64,000 nt of DNA from Straminergon stramineum (taxonomy: Eukaryota; Streptophyta; Bryopsida; Hypnales; Calliergonaceae). This document shows positions 1-13,000 of this stretch, one piece after another. Within the stretch, counting starts at the first letter, position 1. Every line of letters begins with the position of its first letter. The stretch covers positions 7,073,001 through 7,137,000 of the forward strand of contig OY987272.1 of the NCBI GenBank assembly GCA_963920665.1, read 5' to 3'. Position numbers and translations under genes: made by a program. The notes under the pieces were generated by a model. It saw only the letters and a list, made by a program, of their open reading frames with translations. It did not search any database and was not told the origin of the DNA.

Positions 1-1400
1 AGGTAACCACACCTAAAATATCGAGCACTCCTATAAATCAACCCCTCAAATTTGAAGGGAACTTGGAAGGGAAATTGAACAAGGAGGATACCCCCAAATG
101 GTGAGCATTAGAAGGACAAGTAAGGAAGGTGGAGTTGGGAGCCATTTTGGGGTAGTGAGCAACTCTATTTATAGTATTGTGGAGGTGGCAACCTTAAAGA
201 CCATATTCGTTATATTGAGACTTTTCGGAGTCTTTGTTTCATCCTTGACTCGAAGATAAACCACTTCATTTCTTTACTAGTATTTTCTTTTAAATATGTC
301 ACAATACCAACTTTTAGAATTTCATTACAATACCACTATTTGAGCATTATTTATTTTTGGTTTCAATTACTATTTTCTTAAATGAATTTTCCAATAACTT
401 GTATTTTGTCTCAAAGTTTACGAAAAGTCTCAATATAATGAATATGGCCTTTTTACAAGTGGTCAATTTGGGGTATGCTTTCTTTTATTTTAGCTTCTTC
501 TCTATGATATGTGTTGGTACTATATGAAGAATGTCATTTCATCATGTGCATCAAATAAATTTGGGCATCACCTACATTAACATTAGTTACACTTTTAGCC
601 TCCTATGCCTTGCATCTTTCTTTGAAAATTTGTAACAAATTCACCATACTTGCCAAAACTTATGGAACCACTTGCATTTTGATGATAGTTCTTTAATGAT
701 GTGTGAAAATTGTTGTTCATTATCTACAACATATTGGTTATGCCCCAAAGTTTCTTTACACAATTTAAGCTAGTGTATTTTAGCCTTTATACATCCTTTG
801 CTTTTAGAAACAAACAAACCTTTGGGCACTAATGAAAGCCCCATTAAACTCATCCGATAGAGGAGCAATTGTCTTGGAACCAATCTTCACACCTTCGATT
901 CAAGTAGGAGACCCCTATAAGAAGGCAAGGATGTCAATTTCTAATTTATGGTACATTCACACTTGGACTTAGCAAGTGTTCTTTGCACTGATGGTACATG
1001 ATTTTTTCGATAGGTGTTCAAACCATAGTTCCTTTGTATGCTCTAAACCTACATGGCTACAAAGTTGGCAAGAGTTTACGAGTGGTTGTTAATAGAGAAA
1101 AGTCAAGACTATTCATAACTCTTTGACATTGCAAGCTATTGATACGTATGTTTGAATCTTTCCATTTTTTAGATTTTTGAGAACTGATAACAACCTTTCA
1201 TAATGCAAGGGGATATGGGAAATCACATATATAACACTACTTGATTAGATTCAATAAACTACATTACTAGTTTCTAATGTCATTTATTATCTATATAATC
1301 AATGGAGAAGATAAGCTATATATACATATGGGATGGTAGGAAGTTAAACAAACCACATGGGATATGTAAATTATAGAATTAATAGGAGCTCATCCGCTCA
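1..1400. other. AT-rich intergenic sequence, nothing recognised
   Basis: No open frame of useful length, no recognisable protein fragment and no clear repeat boundary was seen. The sequence has the same AT-rich character as the other intergenic parts of the window. Confidence 0.5.
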
Positions 1401-1407
1401 TAGGTAA

Positions 1408-1807
1408 GTCAAAAGTAGGAATTGCATTTGAAGTAGAATTTTAGACCCCATTTGAGCATAGTAGAATCATTTCTTTTGAAAAACTTAGAACTAAACAAAG
1501 TTGTAAAATCAAGTTAAAATTAATCTTCAAAAATTCCTGTAGATGTTTAAATCCTCCAATCAAAAGTTATGGACAAATTTTAGAGAGGGTGTTTGAAACT
1601 GTCAAAGAAAATGTCCTTTCCAACCCCTCTTTGAAATTTGTCCATAACTTTTGATTGGAGGCTCTAAACATCTTTAGGAATTTTTGGAGATTAATTTCAA
1701 CTTGATTTTACAACTTTGTTTAGTTCTAAGTTTTTCAAAAGAAATGATTCTACTATACTCAAATGAGGTCTAAAATTCTGCTTCAAATGCAATTCCTATG
1801 TTTTGAC
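1408..1807. repeat. Long near-perfect inverted repeat (foldback), arms about 185 bp
   Basis: The left arm (about 1408-1590) and the reverse complement of the right arm (about 1625-1807) align over roughly 185 bp with only about a dozen mismatches by eye. About 30 bp of spacer separates them. A transcript crossing it would form a long, almost perfectly paired hairpin. No coding frame runs through it. Possible origins are a foldback MITE, a recent inverted duplication, or a hairpin-RNA (siRNA/young miRNA) locus. The sequence alone does not decide. Confidence 0.85.
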
Positions 1808-2083
1808 AATGAGTGATTAAGCTTTCATCTTCACATTATCCCATACCCTTTGAGGATTCATGATGGAGAATGTATTTCATTATAAATTGATGACCCTACA
1901 TAATTCTCCTACTTTTGTCTATGAAGCATTGATTCTCTTCATGGTGCCACCAATTTTTGATTAATGGTAGATGATCAAATCACACAAGAATTGAAGCTTA
2001 TTTCATTCTCCATAATTTGTGGATGAGTTTTATAGATAAAGACTTTGGAGAGGAAGAGACAACTCTTGTGAATGTGAAGACTA

Positions 2084-2671
2084 AGGTAGTGTCCTCATAA
2101 ATTGTCCATTTCAAGGTTGTTGGGCCTTTTTGATGGTTTTTAGATGTCCAATATATTTTGCCTTATTTTTCACTTGAAGAAAAATTGATGTGGAATCTAA
2201 CACAATTGATTTCATATTTTTTGGAGCATTTTTGAATTACTAATGAATTTCCAAAGAATTTTGTGGTAGGCACCTATTCTTGATCATAGGCCTTGCAAAC
2301 CCCCCCACATAGTCTAAAAAAAGATATGGCTTGACATAAAATAAGCACTGCAACATTCAAAAAATAATACACAAGGTTCCTAAATGTGACCATTACCAAA
2401 CTTAAATGGACCCTATATTCTTTGAACATTTGCAAGAAGGCAATTGGGCAATCAATTCTCATTTAGAAAAATTAAGTGAACACACCCTGGTTTTGAAATA
2501 GACCCTCTTAGGCTCTTATTCCATCCATTGGCAAAGTATGGACTAATACCTAACATATCTTAATTATGCTCTCAAATTGTTGGCAATCCATTTTAGAACC
2601 ATTGACTGTCCATTTTAGAGGTACCTACTCGATTGTTTGAAGAAGATGGTTACAATAACAACATACTACAA
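2084..2671. mobile_element. Diverged long copy of the AGGTAG MITE family
   Basis: The left end reads TAAGGTAGTGTCCTCATAAA and closely matches the left end of the element at 59868. The interior from about 2150 to 2530 aligns with 59940-60475, including the 'gatatggctt' and 'ggctcttattccatcca' stretches. The right end is badly eroded near 2671. It is a relative of the 761 bp copy at 59868-60628. No coding capacity was seen. Confidence 0.65.
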
Positions 2672-3248
2672 TACTGAATCTTATGCCCCTAGTCTAAACA
2701 AAAGAACTCGTAACTTAAGACAGCCTTAATATTCCAATTATACCAAACCAATGCTTGACCAACTCAAAACTAAATAAAACCTACAACTTTATCATTATCT
2801 TTGTCAAAGATATTATGATTTTATTACTGCTATTACCATATGCCAGGTGTAAATAATATACCCAAACATTTCCCTTATCTTCCCTTCCCTTCCCTTAGTC
2901 ACGATTTTTGCAGTGAACCCCACCGGCCTCAGCAGCAGCCCTGAGAGGCTGAAACTCCATGAGCTATGGTAGAACAGTGAAGTAAGCTTAGCGCTCTTTG
3001 GGCGATAAGCTTCCAAGTGGCATGGTTTGTGTGTAGCCATTTGGATTGTTATTCATTTCTCTTTATGTGTTGGGCCAGCAGCAGCAGCAGCAGCAGCAGT
3101 GAGTTCAGTCGGTTGGTTGAAGCCACCTCATCCCCAAATTGCCAATGACTCACCCTGCATGTTCGTACATAGTCAACCACTCAATTCTCTGGGCACGACC
3201 GGGTGGTGTATCTCAAAAGCAAAGGGCCGGGTATAACTTAATAATGTA
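2672..3248. other. Intergenic, small GC-richer patch with CAG and CCCTT repeats
   Basis: Positions 2873-2900 carry a short CCCTT-type repeat, and 3076-3099 is a (CAG)n microsatellite of about eight units. The surrounding 2860-3240 is less AT-rich than its neighbours. A short open frame covers the CAG run, but it resembles nothing I know and the alanine run is simply the translated repeat, so no gene is called. Confidence 0.5.
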
Positions 3249-3556
3249 AGGTAGGAGGTTCATAAAGTGCCCATCTAAGAGCTGAAACTGAATTTTGGGG
3301 AGGGGAAACTTATTGAAATATTTTTCAGTAAATTTTTCTTGAAAGAAAAGAGGAATTGACATCTAACCCAAGTCGTTTCATATTTTTTGGAGCTTTGTAG
3401 AATTAGTTATGAATTTTTGAAGTCGAAATGGCATAGGGCTCTAAACCGCACACCTCCTCAAATGTACACTATTGGTACATCCCTGTAAAGATGAAAAAAC
3501 CCCATGTACACGCAGTCTACATTTGAGGAGCTGTACGGATTTCGAGCCTCCTACCT
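3249..3556. mobile_element. MITE, AGGTAG family, 308 bp copy
   Basis: The ends are inverted repeats: AGGTAGGAGG at the left and CCTCCTACCT at the right. They are flanked by TA on both sides (3247-3248 and 3557-3558), which looks like a TA target duplication as made by Tc1/mariner-type transposases. The inner block 'ctaacccaagtcgtttca' is shared with copies at 51099, 52569 and 59868. It is non-coding and non-autonomous. Confidence 0.85.
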
Positions 3557-3670
3557 TACAGGAAAATTGAAGCGAATTCATCATGATAGACGAATGAACG
3601 GACGGATGGATGGAGCTCTGGAATTTTTAATGCTACAGTAAGTTAGTCCCCCCCTCCCACATCGGCTGGC

Positions 3671-4140
3671 CGGGGTGGATTGACCCCCTTGCTCGTCCCC
3701 CCCAAGTCATTCCAGGGGTGCATGTAAAAAAACATGCTCCCTATTTTGAGCTTCATTAATTTATCTTCTCTACCACTTCCAACTAATTTGGGGCCTCTGA
3801 TTGTAAATATGAATTCAAAATTTAAAAATTTTATCATGCGTGAAAAATAAAAAAAATTCAGGGTTTTTACCTGGGGATGAGCAAGGAAGTCAATACACCG
3901 TGGCCCATTGGGCAGGGTGGATTGATCCCTCGCTCATCCCCAAAATCAATCCAGGGGTGCATGTAAAGAAAAGACCCCCTATTTTGTGCTTCATTAATTT
4001 ATCTTCTACATCTCTCCTAGCTAATTTTGGGGCCTCTGATTGAAAATATGAATTCAAAATTTTCAAATTTTATCACGTGTGACAAATAAAAAATTTCAGG
4101 GTTTTCCCTTGGGGACAAGCTAGGGGGTCAATCCACCCCG
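3671..4140. mobile_element. Tandem dimer of a roughly 240 bp MITE-like unit
   Basis: Two direct copies (about 3671-3900 and 3912-4140) share the inner stretches 'cattccaggggtgcatgtaa' (as 'caatccagg...' in the second) and 'cttcattaatttatctt', ending in a short 'cagggtttt' block. Each copy starts with GGGTGGATTGA(C/T)CCC-type sequence and ends with its inverse, so each could fold back on itself. The junction at 3871-3945 holds both inverted ends back to back. Confidence 0.75.
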
Positions 4141-4159
4141 ACCCTCACATCCACCTATG

Positions 4160-5094
4160 TTAACCCCTAAAGTTCCTTGACTATGTTTTCACCAAAAACG
4201 TTCAAAAACTGCCATTTTTAGCACAAAAACCAAATTTAAGAAAAAAAAACATTTTCGAACACATGTAACCGTAGGATCTTGTAGTAAGTTGTTTTGAAAA
4301 TATGTGAAAAAAATTTCAGAAATTTCCACCATGTGGATTGGAAGATATTAACATTTGAAGTGACAAAAATCAGTTTTTTTGCCCTGCAAATAACCGGGCA
4401 GCAGCACTTCAGAAGGTCACATTTGTATGGAAAAATGTCCAAAATGGTGGTGCATCTTTGAATTCATTCTTCAAGGCAGGTTGGCTATGTTCTTGAAAAA
4501 TTTCGAATCATTTGGAATTGTACATCATATAGGAAAAAAATAGTAAGTAGAAAGAAGTAGAGAATAATTCAAAATACTAAATTGTCAAAATTTTAATTAT
4601 GGAATTGAAAAATGACAATCCCAATGGTTGTAATTTTGTAATAAACAATCTACATCCTATGATTTTATTTTTTTCAAAAAATATGAAAAATTGAGTTAAA
4701 TAAAGGACTTCAAAGTTTATTTTAGAGTAGAGATTCCTTAATTGCCCGCAAACTAAAATTCCTCATAACTTTCATCACATTGATCAAAATGGACTAATTC
4801 AAAGCTTTCCCCATGTATGTAAATCTAGAAAATCAATTTCAAATTTTTATTTTTGAAAAAAGTGATTTTTTCAGATCTGCCCGAGCTGCCCGAGTTGAGA
4901 AATAAACAACATTTTGTATCATAACTTTTTATTTGTATACTCAAATGAAATGAAATTTAGCATGCATGGAAGATATTCCTCGTCCACACCTTGTCAAAAA
5001 ATTTCAGCCTAAATGAGTCAAATCTCTGCTCACATGTACCTGCCCAAAAAAGTTATGTTGCCAAAAACACAAGGTTGGTCCTTTAGGGGGTAAC
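4160..5094. mobile_element. Roughly 935 bp inverted-terminal element, TTAACCCCTAAAG family
   Basis: The left end is TTAACCCCTAAAGTTCC and the right end is GGTCCTTTAGGGGGTAA, an imperfect terminal inverted repeat next to TTA/TAA. The whole element aligns in reverse complement with 37332-38283, and more distantly with 25209-26090 and 31318-31872. A three-base TTA/TAA duplication would fit PIF/Harbinger-type MITEs, which is my inference. No transposase frame was found inside. Confidence 0.75.
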
Positions 5095-5568
5095 TGGTTA
5101 GCAGTGGACAGAACTCAAGTTTGACTTGAGATTCTGTAATAGCACATAACATATAGTATGTAAAACTACCCACAATTTAAGTTAGTGATGGAGGTGCAGG
5201 CCAATTTGCCAAAGATGAACACAATGGAAATCGTCCATGTGTTTCAAGAAAAAAAAAAGAAAAAAAGAATGGGTGAATCTCTCCTTGAATTAAGGAGGGC
5301 CCATTCTTGGAATATTGAGAAGTTTTCAGTTTCCTTATCCTTTGGAGGTGAAGAATATATGGGTTGTGAAGAAGTTTCTCCATTCCTCTCTATTCTCGAA
5401 AGGGGTGTCACACCTTCTTCATAGAGAAGGGCTCCTATTGACTCCTTTTTTCACTCCATACCTTCTCATGCTTCATAGAAGTTTCATTTTTAGAGAAGGG
5501 GTGACAATCCCCTATTGTCAAGTACAAACTTATTTAAAGACTAATGGAACACTGTAAATGTGAAATGT

Positions 5569-5590
5569 AAGGTAGGGAGGGACACTCCAA
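5569..5590 (+). repeat. Solitary AGGTAG-family terminal repeat
   Basis: TA followed by AGGTAGGGAGGGACACTCC matches the left ends of the AGGTAG MITEs, but I found no matching right end in the next 1.3 kb. It sits about 350 bp from the end of a decayed Tc1-like transposase and could be the surviving end of that element. Confidence 0.5.
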
Positions 5591-5939
5591 AGCTACAAAT
5601 TTTTCTACTATAGATGATTTCTATTGTTAGACTAGTGAAGTTTCTACATTTTTCTCATTGGCAAGTGATAGGAGATTTCAATGCACCAAATAATACTATG
5701 ACTCGCAAAATTTGATTAAATGTTTGCAAATACTTCATTCAATCAATATTGGTGGAAAAATAAACAAATGCAATTGGATCTAGTGATTTTATTTACATAC
5801 TAAGCAATATGTTTATACATAGAAGAGGAAACAAATATTGCAAATTAGAATTCTACATAAGACTAAGAAGATTCCAAAGTTCACCCAAGCATTTGAACAG
5901 TTTTGCCAAACCATGAACGATGATCTCTCAATAATTTGT

Positions 5940-6760
5940 CTACTTTCTTCTTACTATCTTTACAATTACAATTCTATGTGGCAGACTTTCTACAAGTCTC
6001 CTCCAATCATTTGTAGTATTAGAGTGGAGAACTTCTACCACATAGTCCCACAATTCTATCAACCTAGCTAGAGGTCTCTCATATTGATTAGGTCTTTGTT
6101 TGAGAATTGACCAAGGATATTCTATGGGATTCAAATTAGGCAACAGAATAGGCCAATGTTGTTGTGAAACCACCCATGAATTGAAGCATCTTCATTGTGT
6201 GAATGGGAGCATTATTTTGTTGGAAGATGATGTAAGAAGGGTCTAATTAAATTGAATTTGGAAATGACCATATAGATGCTTTTCCTCCAAAATGTCATGA
6301 TAATGAATCTCATTAATGCAGCCTTCTAGCTTGCATATCAATCTAAGTCCAAAAATGCACATACACCTCCAAATCACAATTTGCCCACCTCCATGTTTGA
6401 TTGTTTGACTGACAATTGATACCAAAGAGGGCTTTGCTTCTCATGTCCAATACCAAATCCTTTTGTCTAAATAGATATAGTTGATTTTCTTCTCTTTTGA
6501 TAAGATAACTCAACTCCAATAATCTATTGTCTAATGTTTGTAAACTCTAACGAACTCTAAACATGCCCTCACATTTTTTGAAGAATTATGTGTTTTTTTC
6601 ACCTTTGACTACAAATTTACTCCAGCTCTATAAAGTGCATGCTTAAAAGTGTGAGAGTTCACTCTCATTCCCAATACTTGTTGTGTAGACCATGCTACAT
6701 CTACACAAGTACCCACTCTTTCCTAGACCATTTGTAATATAGAACTTGTCAATGTTTGGG
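5940..6760 (-). pseudogene. Dead Tc1-like (DD34E) transposase
   Basis: The reverse strand, read across frames, gives a recognisable Tc1-type transposase. In order it shows: the C-terminal half of a helix-turn-helix region; a stretch matching W-S-x-V-I-L-S-D-E as 'VILSKEKKI'; the block 'KHGGGQIVIWRCM'; 'IFQQNNAPIHT' where functional relatives have QQDN-P-H; and 'LLPNLNPIEYPW', the usual PDLNPIE-LW motif with the catalytic Glu. The first catalytic Asp is Lys and the second is Asn. There are several stop codons and at least one frameshift after the QQNN motif. It cannot be active. The D-to-E spacing fits DD34E. Confidence 0.85.
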
Positions 6761-8800
6761 GTTGTCTTATTATCCATGAGACACAAATCTCATATGACAA
6801 GTACGACTATCCTGAACTTCCGTTGCAAGAAATAAATAAAGAGGATGAACATTATGACGTTATTAGATGACAACAACGGCAATCATGTGACTAACTAACT
6901 AACTAAACTCACCTTCTTCTCATCTCTCAATTGGTTTGCCAGGAACAAACCAAAAATAGGAAAGCATGTGTGTTTCATTGCCTGCACTGCTTCCATCTGG
7001 CAAATGAATGATAATTCATTCATTGGAATAACTTAAGTTTATTACAGAGTAGTCCACCTTGTGTTGCTCATGCTTGTCCTTGGAGGAGAACTGGAGGACA
7101 CTCAAAACTTGACCTGCAGACGCAGGCAATGACTGAGGCAGAGGAGGCAGCAAGAGGGCAGCAAGAGGGCCGCAATCTGCAAGACTTTGTCTGTATTTTG
7201 ACCAGATCAGAAGCGACGGTAGACTGGGCTATGAAAGCAATCAAGGCATAGAAATTGTCCATGTGTTTCCCCAAAAAAAAAGAAAAAGAGAAAGCAATCA
7301 AGGTATGGAAATTGTCCATGTGTTTCCAAAAAAAAAGAAAGAGAAAGCAATCCAGGTTAAACTTTTAAAAAAAAATCAGCCAACACTGGCTCAAAAGCCA
7401 GGCAGAGGAAAAGACAGGGCAGGCTGCAAATTCAACTAAAATTTGGGTCCCCCAGGCCAGTTGCTGTTCTTTTTCCTTGTCAGTCAATGGGAATTGTCCT
7501 TGTGTTTCACTAAAAAATGGAAAAATTAATTAAAAAAGTCGGGGCCCAATTGTTAATGCAAAATTTGAGATTGGAAAATCTTCCCAAAATGTAAGCTTAC
7601 ATAAATGCACCGCACTCACAGAGAAGGCACTGACTGACTGACTGACTGACCAATAGACCGCCGTCAAAGATGAATGAAGTTCGGTTCTGTTAACTAGTAG
7701 TTCGGTTCTGTTAACTGAAGTATATAATACCCCGTATAACTTAACTGAAGTTAAGCTTACCCCACCCACCTGCCTGACTCACTGGCAGTTTCAGAATCTC
7801 ATGCATCCGTCTAATTTCAGCAGAGTCCCATGACGAGGCATTCGGGACGCGTGTCGAACAGAGTTTCACTGCCAAATTTAGCGACGGCAACTCCAGATCA
7901 CTGAAAGAAAGAAAAAGAAAGTATATTAAACTAACTTGGCGGCGAAATTAGCGGAAGTTATTAGATGCATTTTCTTATTTTATTTTGTTGTGCCTAAATT
8001 TGTGGGTTAATATGTAGACAAGACTCATACAAAATCCTAGCCAAGAACAATCGCCACAATTGGTGGTAGAATTAATTGATCACTTTGTACATAGTATTAA
8101 AAGTTTCATTTCCCACAACTTGATAATAACACAATCTTGTAAACAAAATTTGATTTGATAGATTATTTCCGAGATGTGATAGGATCACAAGGAACGATCT
8201 ACCGTCAAAAAAAGACACAAAGGTGAGATTTTTCTTTTCAAAGGTTTGTGAGATTTACATAGTTTTTATCATCTTTGATCAATGAAGAAAAACAATGAAA
8301 TAAATTAGGATCTTGCAAAGTATGTCTTTTTTTCATTTTTCATTTTTCAAAAAAGATGTGAATCACTCTTTGGAGATTAGAAAATGACATCACTTTGAAA
8401 TTTACGTAGTCAAACTACTTGCTTTAGTTGAAAAAGGAAGACAAGAGTATCCATTAGTTCTTTGAAAATAGTATTTAAATATTCTTTTCTTCACTTAGGT
8501 CTTTAGTAGGCACTTGGTGATAGATAACTAAGAAGATTCATTCGGGAATATTTCTTGGAATCGATGCTCTTCTTCAATTGATTCTATTAGATTAGAATAG
8601 GAGGTCTAATTCAATTTAACTTCAGTAGTGTAAATTGAAGAAATGAACAAAAGTAAGAAAGTTGAAAAGATCGAGGAGGATGAATCATAAGGAATCTTCC
8701 CTCCAAAAGGCCAAGGAATCGTCGTAAACAGTTAATACTGTATAGAGAAGGTACAGACAGCAAGGTGAGGAGGACGGAGGGCCCAAGTGATTAATAATAC
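6761..8800. other. Intergenic, short A-tailed direct repeats and microsatellites
   Basis: A block reading 'gaaattgtccatgtgtttcc' followed by a run of A occurs at 7250-7285 and 7310-7340, with relatives at 5228-5262 and 7491-7515. Copies ending in A-runs look like tails of a short retroposon. (TGAC)n lies at 7629-7651, and a direct repeat of 'gttcggttctgttaact' lies at 7679-7720. No gene is supported. Confidence 0.5.
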
Positions 8801-10057
8801 TTGTGGATGACGGAAGTTGTTAGAGGCAATTCTTCCACACAAGGTGGAAAAGCAAAAGGTTCCCGGATCGTGAATGAGAAACCCCTGCCGTGGAAGGGGA
8901 ACGGCCGATCTCACTCCAAGCTTGGGCCAGACGGTTGGCTCAAAAGGCCGGAGCCCCAGCACACCAGCATAACCCCAAACTCATGCTCCGCCATAGCCAC
9001 AATTAAGTTACTCTCTTCTTCAGTTCTCCTTCGACACGGCGGGGGCTTCCCCTTCTTCTCGCTCTTCTCCTCTTCTTTCCTTTCTTTCTCTCTCTTTTTT
9101 TTCCTTTTTTTTTCCTCCGTTTATTTCTACGCTATGTATGCCAATCAATCTTGTGGTGGCCGGCAACTCTCGCTGTAACTTAACTTAACACATCTCCGTC
9201 TCGTCTCGCTTCGAATAGATGTGATGTTCCGTAAGGTGACGTAGCTTTTATGCCTCCTTCGTCTTCCACGGCGACGCGGGGAGCTCCCTGACGCCAATTT
9301 AGTCGAATTTTGTGGAGGAGTGAGTGTTCGTGTTCGTGTTTGTGTGTGCGGTGGTGGAAGTGATTGACTGATTGTGCGTCGGACGGTATTCGCGTCCACC
9401 GGGAGCGGCGGTACGTGATTGTGGAGGAGACGAGACGTGGTTTTGAGAACGCTCGGGAGGAGCCTGTACGGGAGTTTGCCGTCGGGGATCCGAAGGGAAG
9501 CATGTGGCACTTGTGTATGGAGCTTGGCGAGCAGCGTTCGCATTCATCGTAGGTAGCTAGACTCTTGGTGTGCCTGCCACGTTGCGTGTTGTGTATGCGC
9601 CGTTCTTTTTTTTATGCTGCCACTCGGCGGCTGTTGAAGGCGAAGAGTTGGTGACGTGTTTAGGAGGGAGAGAGAGGGAGAGAGAGGGAGTCTTTGGTGA
9701 GGAGGAGAGTGCTTTTTAGGAAGGGAGGGAGTGTTTTGGTTTCCATCGGAACTGAACTGGCCCCTGGAATTGTGTGCTGTGCTTTCCCTGTGTGGTAGCT
9801 TCGGTGCGCCTCACCATGTTGCCCCATGGGAGCAGCACCGGATTGGTGGCGATTCAGTGAAGCAGGTGAGGGAGTCGCGTGTTTTGCGTGCGGTCCTATT
9901 CCTCGGGTCGTGGTTCTTTGTGAGAGTGTCGATTTGACGAGGATGCTTTTCTTTTTCCGCGGAATTGATCGGATTGTTGAGCTCGGGAATTGATGCGCTG
10001 TTCATTGCGTTTGTGGCGCAGAGCTTCGAGATAAGATCTCTTGTCGAGGACAAGATT
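8801..10057 (+). promoter_or_regulatory. Promoter and 5' leader region of the DUF3133 gene
   Basis: GC content rises sharply here compared with the AT-rich upstream sequence. A dense pyrimidine tract (about 9040-9120, CTTCTTCTC and TTTCTTTCTCTC repeats) is typical of plant transcription-start or leader regions. A (GA)-rich tract lies at 9664-9692. Short ATG-started frames occur between them (9364-9552 and 9731-9937). If they are in the mRNA they would be upstream ORFs able to reduce translation of the main frame. The transcription start is not located. Confidence 0.5.
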
Positions 10058-13000
10058 ATGGATCCTAAGCTTCGGATTGTTCAGTGCCCGAAGTGTCGGG
10101 CGTATTTGCAAGAACCTCCCGTTGGCAATCCCTTTTACGAATGCGGCAGCTGCTTCACTACTCTTCAAGGTTTGTGCAATTTCAAATTCGCGCATGCCAA
10201 CAACTGCTCAGTGGACATGCTTCTTAGGGATGAAGGATTTTTTTTCCCCTATTAATTTTAGAAGTCGCGGTGAGATTTATCGAAAAGTGCTGTCGATGTA
10301 GCTTGTGCTCTCGTGCTCGTGCTCGTGCTGTCATATGTCCAGTGATCTTGGATCTTGTAATGTGAACGGTCCATCTTTTCGATTGTACACGCCGCGATTG
10401 TTTCCGACTCATCTGTGCCGCGGTTATCCGGGATCGATATCTCCGACCTGGCCGGCCTTTACTTGGCCGAATCCCTAATGAAAGATTTCTGTGTGACACT
10501 CAGCGATCCACGCTACGCAAGAAGATGTGGAGAGGCGTTTGCAGCAGATGGCTTTGTTCAAGCGAATGGAAATTGACAAAAATACGAAGAGTATCTCATC
10601 TGAGGATGGTTATAAGGTTTTCACCTCAGAGTCTTCTAGCGAAAAGAGTATCGATAAGGAGGAGCACGCTCATTCGGGGGAGGGCTCGCCTTCTTGGTCG
10701 CCTTCACGGCGGGAACCGCATCTTCACGGTTCAAAGCCCGGGCACTCGTCGTCGCAGCTGCAACAGCAAAGGAAAGCGGTTGCATCGTTCGAGAGACCAC
10801 AGTACCATCCTCCAGGTGAAGCTGCCCGAGTTAAGCAAGAAATTAAGCAAGAAATTCCACAAGACAAGGTCGACGTGCTGGACCAGAATGTGCGCCGACT
10901 TGCGATAAAAGATAATGACGAAACACAGTATCATAGTGGGGCAAATATTGAGTGGGCAAACGGTCCTGGTACTCATCATCTTAGCATGAGGCGATCTCGT
11001 CCGGAAGATTCTCAACACGAAATCGATGGTGAAGGTCATCATTCTCAAGTCCACCCTATGCATAAATCAGTCTCTTTTAACGACATTGTGAACAGCCATT
11101 CAGCTGAACTGCGTCGCTCGCCCTCGTTTTCGGAGGATGTTAACCAAGGAACTCGATTGGCTCCGTCTAAGACAGAAGAGACTGTAGAAGATTCTATCCA
11201 CCATATTTTGGACGACTTTCTTTCAGCACGATATGACGCAAGGCCTCAATATTCGAAAGTTGAAGGATACGAAAGCCAGCGGGACATGTACGCTCCTACG
11301 GACGTAGCCGATTATGGAACTAGCAGTCGCACATCGTCAGTCGGTGAGGGAGATACTCCTCATGCTGCGGTGATGGAAAATCAACCAAGGCCACTTTCTG
11401 GCGAACTTGACAGCTATGTGGTTTTGGACCATAGGGTAACAAGACCTGGATCCTACCAACGAAGCTCTTCAGCGAGCAGGCAGGGCCAGCGAAATACGGC
11501 ATACCATCATTCCGCGGACAGTCAAGAGAGAAACCATTCTGATGGAGAGAGGTCTTCTGCACGCACGCACTCAGCTTCTAAATTGCAGCTGAGGTCGACC
11601 CCATATCATGTACAACAGCCCTCTCACATGCCTCACCAACCTGCGGGACAGTCTCCTCCTCATTACGTGTATAGTAAACCTCCAGCAGGACAGACTTATC
11701 ATGTGTCTCATGAGTCGAACCCGCAGCATGGTGCCCTCAAGAGTTACCCGTTACTTCCTCGTCCAGATGAGCCACAGGTTGTGCATTGTCAACATTGTGA
11801 GCAGCTCCTCGGTGTTCCTGCTAATTTACCTCCAACGAAGAAAGCCTATCAAAAGCTGAGGTGCGGGGCCTGTCAAAAGATATCTGTCTTCCTTTTGGCT
11901 GCGGAAGAGCATTGTCCATCCCCCACGATCTCTCCCAGGGGGCATGGTCCCTTTACTGATTTTTCAACCGCGCACGCTCTGCACGTCTCTAGTCCGCTTG
12001 ATGCAGGCAACAGACATGTTAATCTCGGCATAAAGTCGGATTCCGAATCTGGAGATCGGGGATATCCTACAAGTGCTTCTGGAGCATCGCAGCGCCTGCC
12101 ACCTATGTCGAGGAACATCCCGCGAATCCCATCGGGATCAAAACTCTCGGCTATGACGTCAGCTACGACTGTTACTGCGATGATGGGTCATACTGCTGTG
12201 TCGAACGGAGTTTCAAATTTGCACCCATCTACAGGCGCTATGCCATCACGCATGAATAGCTCCACCCATTATGGGGATGGGAAGTCTTATCGTCGTTCCA
12301 ACTCTGCCTACGGACCTAATGGAGAGCATGTGATGTCTTCTTTGGGGCCAAGAGCATCAGCAGGCAGCGATTATGAAAGCTATCACCCGCATGATGGGAG
12401 GTATTTTCAAACAAGTAGTGAATCAGACAACGACTCTCCTAGAATGCGTCCTCCCATGAGCTTTTTCAAGGGTGAGCAGTTTCACGCGTCGTCACGCATG
12501 CCCTTGGATCGTCATGTTGCTCAACAATATTCGAAAGATGAGGGATACATGCAAGAAACAAATATGACTTCTTCAATGAGTCTGAAGGGTATCATGAAGA
12601 AGGGCGCGAAGGAACTGACGAAGCCGAAACAAGAGTCGAGTAACAACCTTTACAGGCGTAAAGTGACAGTCAATGGTTCACCGATTCCTGATGCACTTTT
12701 GAAACGAGCTGAGGCATTGGCAGGACCTATTCATCCAGGGTCATACTGGTAGGTTCTCCTTTAAGTATCCTCTCTTGTGCCGTGCATTAGTTTAGACTTT
12801 CTGTGCGTGTGGTTCGCTTACATAAGATCGCTCACATATTTACTCTATTCCAACCCTGAGCTTCCCCGGCTATATTGTGGTGTAGGTATGATCCTCAAGC
12901 GGGCTTCTGGGGCCTTTCCGGTGGACCATGTTTGGGTATCATTCCGGTAAGTGCTTTTACTGTGTGTTTGGAGGCTCATTTCACTTGTTTGTAAATTAAG

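Noticed and set aside
8801..9178. A 125-codon open frame upstream of the DUF3133 gene
   Set aside because: Its second half is only the translated pyrimidine tract (Phe/Ser runs) and no family motif is present. It fits a leader or promoter region better.
9145..9547. Overlapping minus-strand open frames of 80-130 codons
   Set aside because: They are Arg/Ser/Pro-rich shadows of GC-rich leader sequence with no motif and no start context.
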